Shown: in pieces, positions 34,811-39,482 of the stretch
Layout of the letters: each line of letters starts with the position of its first letter
Numbering within the stretch: position 1 is the stretch's first letter
DNA from: Polyangiaceae bacterium
Lineage (GTDB): Bacteria > Myxococcota_A > Polyangia > Polyangiales > Polyangiaceae
Direction of reading: 5' to 3'
Length of the DNA: 39,482 bases
Assembly: GCA_009781005.1 (NCBI GenBank)
Contig: WQYX01000035.1
Coordinates: 1 to 39,482, forward strand
Notes under the pieces: model-generated
What the model was told of the DNA's origin: nothing
What the model saw: the letters and a program-made list of their open reading frames with translations, nothing else
Database searches by the model: none
Made by a program: the position numbers and the translations under genes

Positions 34811-35892
34811 ATCCCCACCCATTGTTCGACGGCGTATCCACGGCGCCGAGACTGTTTTCGATTCGTTCGTCCGGTTTTCGAGCAGTAGCGACGCTCAAAC
34901 TGTTGCTGGGCATTCACAGCGAGACCGCGAAGAATACTTGCGCCGAAGGTTGCGACGACCGCCACATGAAGCGGTGCCATCCGTACGGCTTCGCGAACAG
35001 ACTTCGCAAAGAGTGCGGTTGACGCAGCCGTCACCACCAATGCGCCTCCAGCAAGGAGCGGAGCCACAGGCGGCACGGCGAGCGAAAATCCAACGAGCGA
35101 AACGAAAACCAAGCCCCCTGCGAACACAATCCAGAAGAAGCGGCCGCGGTGTTCAAGCACGTGGTACTCGACGAATCCAGGGCCACGATCCCAGATACGG
35201 GCGATGAAGTCCCGTGCGTTTTCTCTCGGCACCCACTGAATGCGCACGTCAGGGCAGAGGACAATGGGCGTTGTTGCGACCATATCTTTCATGAGCAGGG
35301 TGTCGTCGCTAAAGAGATCTCCGTATTTCGCACTTGTCTTTAGGAATAGCTCACGTTCGCATAGCAGTACGCCCGTGCCCTTCAGATATAGGTCATAATT
35401 GTCTTTCGTGAGTGTGAGTACTCGGCGCGAATCTTGGAAGTGTCGACGGAAAATGAAGCGATGCGAGCGATCCCAATAGAGGCAGAAAACATTGCGTGTG
35501 ATGTCAATATCAACGTGACCCATCACCGAACGATGCGCCTTTGCGACTGCCGCAAGTCTCTCGCCGAAGTTGTCGGGCAAGACGAGGCGCGTGTCGAGAA
35601 AAAGAATGCGCTCGCTTTGTGCAACCTTCGCGCCTTCGAGGCGCGCTCGAAACCTTCCAACATTCTTGGGCATATGCACCAGTCTAAGAAACTCTCCGCG
35701 GGGGCCCCCCGCAAGCTCGTTGAGAACCTCGCGTGTGCGATCGGTTGAACCGTCATTGACGACCACGATCTCGCGTGCGATGTCCAGCACGCCAGATTTG
35801 TGGAGGCTTGCCCATAGGTCCAGCAAGAATGCCGACATATTAAACGTTGGGATGACAACGGAGATATCGAGAGAGGTGGCAATGGATGGCAT
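34717..35892 (-). CDS. Family 2 glycosyltransferase with membrane segments
   Basis: From the ATG at 35892 (a GTG one codon upstream is possible) the product is about 391 residues. The GT-A domain has ISVVIPTFNMSAFLLDLW, VVVNDGSTDRT, MPKNVGRFRARLEGAK and, where DxD is expected, LFLDTRLVLP, which reads DTR. A region after 150 (FSDDTLLMKDMV) and two or three hydrophobic segments (about 255-310) follow, suggesting membrane attachment. The last 60 or so residues are very basic and have no counterpart in the family. They are encoded where this gene overlaps the methyltransferase gene from the other side, so an original stop was probably lost. The donor sugar is unknown. Confidence 0.8.
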   Translation of the reverse strand: MPSIATSLDISVVIPTFNMSAFLLDLWASLHKSGVLDIAREIVVVNDGSTDRTREVLNELAGGPRGEFLRLVHMPKNVGRFRARLEGAKVAQSERILFLDTRLVLPDNFGERLAAVAKAHRSVMGHVDIDITRNVFCLYWDRSHRFIFRRHFQDSRRVLTLTKDNYDLYLKGTGVLLCERELFLKTSAKYGDLFSDDTLLMKDMVATTPIVLCPDVRIQWVPRENARDFIARIWDRGPGFVEYHVLEHRGRFFWIVFAGGLVFVSLVGFSLAVPPVAPLLAGGALVVTAASTALFAKSVREAVRMAPLHVAVVATFGASILRGLAVNAQQQFERRYCSKTGRTNRKQSRRRGYAVEQWVGIQRRSRMSSHIEYPMTGNAIFRRVLSNAFRR

Positions 35893-35930
35893 CACAGGCT
35901 CTTTGCGTCAATGGCTCTTCAAGCAATTGG

Positions 35931-35954
35931 AGGACTCGCCAAAGCGGGAGTCCT
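35931..35954 (-). terminator. Stem-loop after gluQ
   Basis: AGGACTC (35931-35937) pairs with GAGTCCT (35948-35954) around a ten-base loop, three bases beyond the stop codon of gluQ on the minus strand. There is no T-run, so it is a weak or Rho-assisted terminator at most. It occupies most of the 65-base gap before the glycosyltransferase start. Confidence 0.45.
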
Positions 35955-35957
35955 TCT

Positions 35958-36905
35958 TTACTCCCACTCATGCGGGATTCGCCATGGATTGCGCCGCCAC
36001 GAGGATGGCGGACGGAGCGCTCGGGCGACCTCGGTGGCGGAGCGCGAGCGCAAATTCTCGACGAGCCCGAGTCCAAAGGCGAGTGTGCCGACGATCTCTT
36101 CGGGGGTGACGCCGCGAGCGCGAAGCTCTCGCACCGTGTTTGGGTGATCGTGGCGTTTCGCGAGTCTCTCGCCCGTTGGTCCGACGACGAGCGGCACGTG
36201 CGTGTAGCGAGGGATCGCTTCTGGCGGCGTGCCGAGCATGCGCATGAGCAAGATCTGCCTCGCCGTCGAGCCGAGTAGATCGGCGCCGCGCACCACGTCG
36301 GTGATCTCCATGGCCGCGTCGTCCACGGCGACGACGAGCTGGTAGGCGTAAATGCCGTCGCCTCTACGCAAAACGAAATCACCGACGCTCACGTCGACGT
36401 GCTGCTCGACCCTGCCATGAATGCGATCGACGAAGGATACGGTGCTGCCTTCGGGCACGCGTAACCGAAGCGCCGGCGGCCTTTTGAATGCGCGATTCTT
36501 TGGCAAGTTGCGACACGTGCCCGGATACATCACTTCCTCCCCCGCATGTGGAGCGCTCGCCTCCCGCGCAATCTCTGCTCGCGAACAATCGCACGGATAG
36601 ATGAGGCCTCGTGCATTCAGCGCCTCGAGCGCGGCTTCGTATTTCGTCGCGCGCATCGACTGTATGTAGGGCGCATGCAATCCATCCATGTTGGGGCCTT
36701 CGTCCCAATCGAGCCCGAGCCATGCGAGGTCCGTCTCGATGCGTGCCGCCGAGCCCGCAACGATGCGTGGTGCGTCGATGTCCTCGAGGCGCAGCGTGAC
36801 GTGGCCGCGTTCGTGGCAAGCGAGCGCCCATGACGCCAGCGCGGTCCACGCTCCACCGAAGTGCAGATCACCTGTGGGGGATGGGGCGAAACGCGTGCGG
36901 ATCAA
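35958..36905 (-). CDS. gluQ: Glutamyl-Q tRNA(Asp) synthetase
   Basis: The 315-residue product is a short GluRS-like enzyme without the anticodon-binding domain; it attaches glutamate to queuosine in tRNA(Asp). RFAPSPTGDLHFGGAWTAL carries the HIGH-type motif (HFGG at 15-18), RLEDIDAPR is the ATP/Glu site, YPCDCSRAEI and YPGTC give the zinc ligands, and ERLAKRHD is the KMSKS-type loop. All are in the expected order. It is a lone gene on the minus strand, with egtD ending 57 bases upstream of its start. Confidence 0.93.
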   Translation of the reverse strand: MIRTRFAPSPTGDLHFGGAWTALASWALACHERGHVTLRLEDIDAPRIVAGSAARIETDLAWLGLDWDEGPNMDGLHAPYIQSMRATKYEAALEALNARGLIYPCDCSRAEIAREASAPHAGEEVMYPGTCRNLPKNRAFKRPPALRLRVPEGSTVSFVDRIHGRVEQHVDVSVGDFVLRRGDGIYAYQLVVAVDDAAMEITDVVRGADLLGSTARQILLMRMLGTPPEAIPRYTHVPLVVGPTGERLAKRHDHPNTVRELRARGVTPEEIVGTLAFGLGLVENLRSRSATEVARALRPPSSWRRNPWRIPHEWE

Positions 36906-36917
36906 GCGCCCGATTGT

Positions 36918-36946
36918 AGACCGCTTTCAAGTTGACGCGAGGTCAT
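36918..36946 (+). repeat. Left copy of 29-bp imperfect direct repeat flanking egtBD
   Basis: The segment starts AGACCGCTTTC and matches 39302-39330 at 24 of 29 positions in the same orientation. It lies between gluQ and the egtD stop. CCGCTTTC at 36921-36928 can also pair with GAAAGCGG at 36954-36961. Confidence 0.5.
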
Positions 36947-36962
36947 ACCGCTCGAAAGCGGT
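36947..36962 (-). terminator. UUCG-tetraloop hairpin at the egtD stop
   Basis: On the minus strand the sequence reads ACCGCT-TTCG-AGCGGT, a six-base stem closed by a TTCG tetraloop, directly after and partly within the egtD stop codon (36962-36964). UUCG loops make unusually stable RNA hairpins. No T-run follows. Confidence 0.55.
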
Positions 36963-37942
36963 TATGCGGCCTGCAACTCGAGGACGGCAAAGGTGCGCTC
37001 ATCGTCGATCCAGGCGTCGACGAGAGTAAGTCCTGCTTTGTGCGCCAGCCTCTCCGCTGAGGGCAGATCGTACTTGTACGAACACTCCGTGCGTATCGAC
37101 TCGCCCTCGGCAAACGAAAAACTCCGTCCCGCGACCGAAATGGTTTGCCGCTTGCGGCTTACGAGGTGCATCTCGATGCACCCTTTCCGCGGCTCGTAAA
37201 AGGCGTAATGCGAAAAAGAATCGACGTCGATGTTGCCATGGAGCTCGCGGTTCATCCGTACGAGCACGTTCTTGTTGAACGCTGCAGTGACCCCGGCCGC
37301 ATCATTGTAGGCTGCATGAATTCGGGATGGCTCCTTCCTCAAGTCGATGCCGAGCACGATGAGCCCACCCATGCCTGCAGCCACGCGGAAGTGTGTGAGC
37401 AATTGCTCGGCCTCGGGAGGCTCGAAGTTGCCAATCGTAGAACCCGGGAAATAGACGACGTTGCGTGCATTGTCGTCGCTCGGAGGAAGCGGCAACTCCA
37501 GAGTGAAGTCCGCGCAGATGGGTACGATGTGCAGCCAGGGAAGCTCCGAACGCATGCGCACCGCGGTCATGGCAAGGTGCTCGCGCGCGATATCCATGGG
37601 AACGTACGAGCTGCATCGCGCGGCGCCGAGCTCGCCGAGAAAGAGCCGTGTCTTCGTTCCGCTGCCCGCGCCAGGTTCGACGACGCGAACGCGAGGGCCC
37701 CACGTGGCGGCAATCTCGCCTCGCTTGCGCTCGACGATCGATAGCTCGGCACGCGTGACGTAATACTCTGGAAGCTCGCAAATGGAATCGAACAGGGCCG
37801 AGCCGGCGCGGTCATAAAGCCATTTCGGTGAGAGCGTTTTTCGCTCTGCGCCAAGGCCGGCGATGACCTCACGCGTGAAGCGCTGACGTGTCACGGAGAC
37901 CGAAGACGGCGGACAATCCGTATTCTCGTGCAGGGTCATCAT
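36962..37942 (-). CDS. egtD: L-histidine N-alpha-methyltransferase (ergothioneine synthesis)
   Basis: The 326-residue product matches EgtD, which trimethylates histidine to hercynine with three SAM. Family landmarks: LSPKWLYDRAGSALFDSICE, LPEYYVTRAELSIVE, the SAM loop VVEPGAGSGTKTRLFL, YVPMDIAREHL, VVYFPGSTIGNFEP, then IHAAYNDAAGVTAAFNKNVL with the histidine-binding N and Y positions, and ECSYKYDL near the end. It follows egtB by 24 bases on the same strand; the two catalyse consecutive steps. Confidence 0.95.
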   Translation of the reverse strand: MMTLHENTDCPPSSVSVTRQRFTREVIAGLGAERKTLSPKWLYDRAGSALFDSICELPEYYVTRAELSIVERKRGEIAATWGPRVRVVEPGAGSGTKTRLFLGELGAARCSSYVPMDIAREHLAMTAVRMRSELPWLHIVPICADFTLELPLPPSDDNARNVVYFPGSTIGNFEPPEAEQLLTHFRVAAGMGGLIVLGIDLRKEPSRIHAAYNDAAGVTAAFNKNVLVRMNRELHGNIDVDSFSHYAFYEPRKGCIEMHLVSRKRQTISVAGRSFSFAEGESIRTECSYKYDLPSAERLAHKAGLTLVDAWIDDERTFAVLELQAA

Positions 37943-37966
37943 GCTTGAATCTCTCCATTCAGATCA

Positions 37967-39292
37967 TCAATCGCGCGCGAGTCGAATTCCCGAAAACTGC
38001 CATTGGTCCTTTGGGTAAAAGAAGTTTCGATATGTGATGCGCGCGTGCCCTTTCGGCGTGGCGCACGATCCGCCGCGCAGCACCATTTGGTTGACCATGA
38101 ACTTGCCATTGTATTCGCCGAAAGCCCCCTCGGCTGCACGGTAGCCGGGGTATGGCAAATAGGCACTTTGCGTCCATTCCCAGGTGTCGCCCATCATCTG
38201 AGTGAGCTCGGGCCTGCCGTCCGAGGAGGCTCTCTCAGGCGCGGCGGCGATGGGGTGGAAGTGTTCGTCATCGACCCAGTGAGCCTGCACTCCTTGGCTC
38301 GATGCCGCGGCGATTTCCCATTCTGCCTCGGTTGGCAGGCGTGCACCGGCCCAGCGTGCGTAGGCTGCGGCTTCGTAGTAGTTGGCGTGGCACACGGGGA
38401 CGTCGCTCTCGAGATCGCGCTCCCCGCGGAGCGTGAAGATGCGCGGGCGTTCGCGCGAGCCACGCTCGGGCATGGCCCAGTAGAGCGGGCCGCGCTGGGC
38501 ATTCGCATTTACCCACGCCCAACCGTCCGAGAGCCATAATTCGGGGCGCTCGTAACCGCGGTCTTCGATGAATGCGAGGTATTCGCCTTCGGTCACGAGA
38601 CGCGTCGCGATCGAGAAAGGTGCAAGATACACCTTGTGCCGCGGCCCTTCGTTGTCGAAAGAAAAGCTCCGCCCATCGTGACCAATCTCAGCGACGCCGC
38701 CTTCGAACGTGCGGAATGCGAGCGGCAATGTCCCGCTGGAACGTTCCGGAGCACGCAGCGGCGGGTGCGCGGCATAAGCGGGCAAGAGCGGATTCGAGGA
38801 GAACATATGCTTGATATCGGTGAGCAAGAGCTCCTGGTGCTGCTCCTCGTGATGCATGCCCAATTCGAGCGCCGGTGTGATTTCCGCAAGGCGCGGTGAG
38901 CCTTCGAGATCCGCGAGGCGCGCGTCGATGGCGCGTCGATACGCGACGATCTCGTCGAGAGGAGGGCGGGTGAGCATGCCGCGCCGTGGCCGCGGATGGC
39001 GTTTTCCGACGGCGTCGTAGTACGAGTTGAAGAGATAGTCATACTGCTTGCGGATGGGCGGAAGCCCCATTGGCTGCAGCACGAATCTGTCGAAAAACCA
39101 GGTTGTGTGGGCCAAGTGCCATTTGGCCGGGCTCGCATCCGGCATGGATTGCACAACCATGTCTTCAGGCGAGAGTGGCTCTGCGAGCCGACTCGTCGTG
39201 CGTCGGGTGGCAAGGAGCTCAGAAATGATCGTCGCGCGTCCGCTCATGGCCTTTGCGATGTAGGAGCCCAAGGGCGCTACGACAATGCTCAA
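37967..39292 (-). CDS. egtB: Hercynine sulfoxide synthase (ergothioneine synthesis)
   Basis: The 441-residue product matches EgtB, the iron enzyme that joins hercynine to a thiol using oxygen. The N-terminal DinB-like domain has SPAKWHLAHTTWFFD and MHHEEQHQEL, which supply the three histidine iron ligands (one of H59/H62, then H148 and H152). The C-terminal sulfatase-modifying-factor domain has PTEAEWEIAAA, GDTWEWTQSAY, MVLRGGSCAT and YRNFFYPKDQWQFSGIRLA. The ATG at 39292 is used; one at 39247 is also plausible. There is no egtA, egtC or egtE here, which suggests the cysteine-using type of pathway, not the gamma-glutamylcysteine type, but I cannot prove this by eye. Confidence 0.93.
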   Translation of the reverse strand: MSIVVAPLGSYIAKAMSGRATIISELLATRRTTSRLAEPLSPEDMVVQSMPDASPAKWHLAHTTWFFDRFVLQPMGLPPIRKQYDYLFNSYYDAVGKRHPRPRRGMLTRPPLDEIVAYRRAIDARLADLEGSPRLAEITPALELGMHHEEQHQELLLTDIKHMFSSNPLLPAYAAHPPLRAPERSSGTLPLAFRTFEGGVAEIGHDGRSFSFDNEGPRHKVYLAPFSIATRLVTEGEYLAFIEDRGYERPELWLSDGWAWVNANAQRGPLYWAMPERGSRERPRIFTLRGERDLESDVPVCHANYYEAAAYARWAGARLPTEAEWEIAAASSQGVQAHWVDDEHFHPIAAAPERASSDGRPELTQMMGDTWEWTQSAYLPYPGYRAAEGAFGEYNGKFMVNQMVLRGGSCATPKGHARITYRNFFYPKDQWQFSGIRLARD

Positions 39293-39482
39293 AAGCGCCG
39301 CAGACCGCTTTCGATTTGCCGCGATCTCATCGTTGGGGCCTGCGGTGCGGTCAGTTGGAGCCCCATCCGCGCGCTCGCTACGCTCGCTGCGCTGCCTTGT
39401 ATGAACCGTCTGGTGGAAGCGAAGGGAATTGGTGGTCGAAGCGAGGAGGGGGCGCAGGGGAAGAGACGAAAAAGTTGTAAGC
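39293..39482. other. Non-coding right end, upstream of egtB
   Basis: No gene with coding character is seen. It holds the right copy of the 29-bp repeat (39302-39330), ten bases before the egtB start as read on the minus strand, and a GC-rich stretch with repeated CGCTCGCTACGCTCGCTGCG-type phrases at 39371-39393. Confidence 0.4.
39302..39330 (+). repeat. Right copy of 29-bp imperfect direct repeat flanking egtBD
   Basis: This matches 36918-36946 at 24 of 29 positions, same orientation. Its inner 20 bases (39306-39325) also match 21518-21537 upstream of gpmI at 19 of 20 positions. Confidence 0.5.

Overview
The window is high-GC, gene-dense bacterial chromosome with features typical of a myxobacterium (Myxococcota, probably the Polyangiales/Sorangiineae side). 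These are many predicted lipoproteins, two eukaryotic-type Ser/Thr kinases (one tied to a PEGA/TPR protein), an RCC1-like lipoprotein, a soluble-type chemoreceptor, an Uma2-family nuclease and long antisense open frames. The assignment is an inference from gene content and codon style; there is no rRNA or other marker here, and I found no tRNA, CRISPR array, intact insertion sequence or phage.

Layout. Positions 1-2361 are eroded: a 5'-cut Uma2 nuclease, a frameshifted ATPase/winged-helix regulator relic, a cysteine-rich fragment and possible enzyme debris. Positions 2362-7727 carry an RCC1-like lipoprotein, a second lipoprotein, a di-haem c-type cytochrome lipoprotein, a glutathione S-transferase stump and a GSU2403-family nucleotidyltransferase. 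The last is preceded by a 9-bp inverted repeat that abuts its start. A GH5 cellulase-type lipoprotein (8085-9623) is followed by a pair of inverted palindromic repeats resembling a REPIN. Positions 9716-14160 form a minus-strand operon of surface protein, transmembrane Ser/Thr kinase and PEGA/TPR protein. Positions 14230-17409 carry a membrane metallophosphoesterase, thioredoxin and two envelope proteins.

Positions 17424-17609 hold a run of tandem perfect hairpins ending in a potential three-way junction, in the gap between two divergent genes. To its right lie an orphan beta-class DNA methyltransferase and a chemoreceptor without a sensor domain. Next come housekeeping genes: ilvE and gpmI, with a second Ser/Thr kinase only three bases after gpmI. 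Positions 24191-35892 are an envelope/polysaccharide region. It has three plus-strand membrane or secreted genes, then a minus-strand operon (UDP-GlcNAc 2-epimerase-like, GtrB-like glycosyltransferase, flippase-like protein, large membrane protein), a methyltransferase and another glycosyltransferase. Parts of it look less GC-rich than the rest, suggesting transfer. The right end has gluQ and an ergothioneine pair (egtB-egtD) flanked by an imperfect 29-bp direct repeat.

The least explained items are the hairpin array beside the methyltransferase, the nucleotidyltransferase with its start-adjacent inverted repeat, the REPIN-like doublet and the dispersed 20-bp motif that also flanks egtBD.
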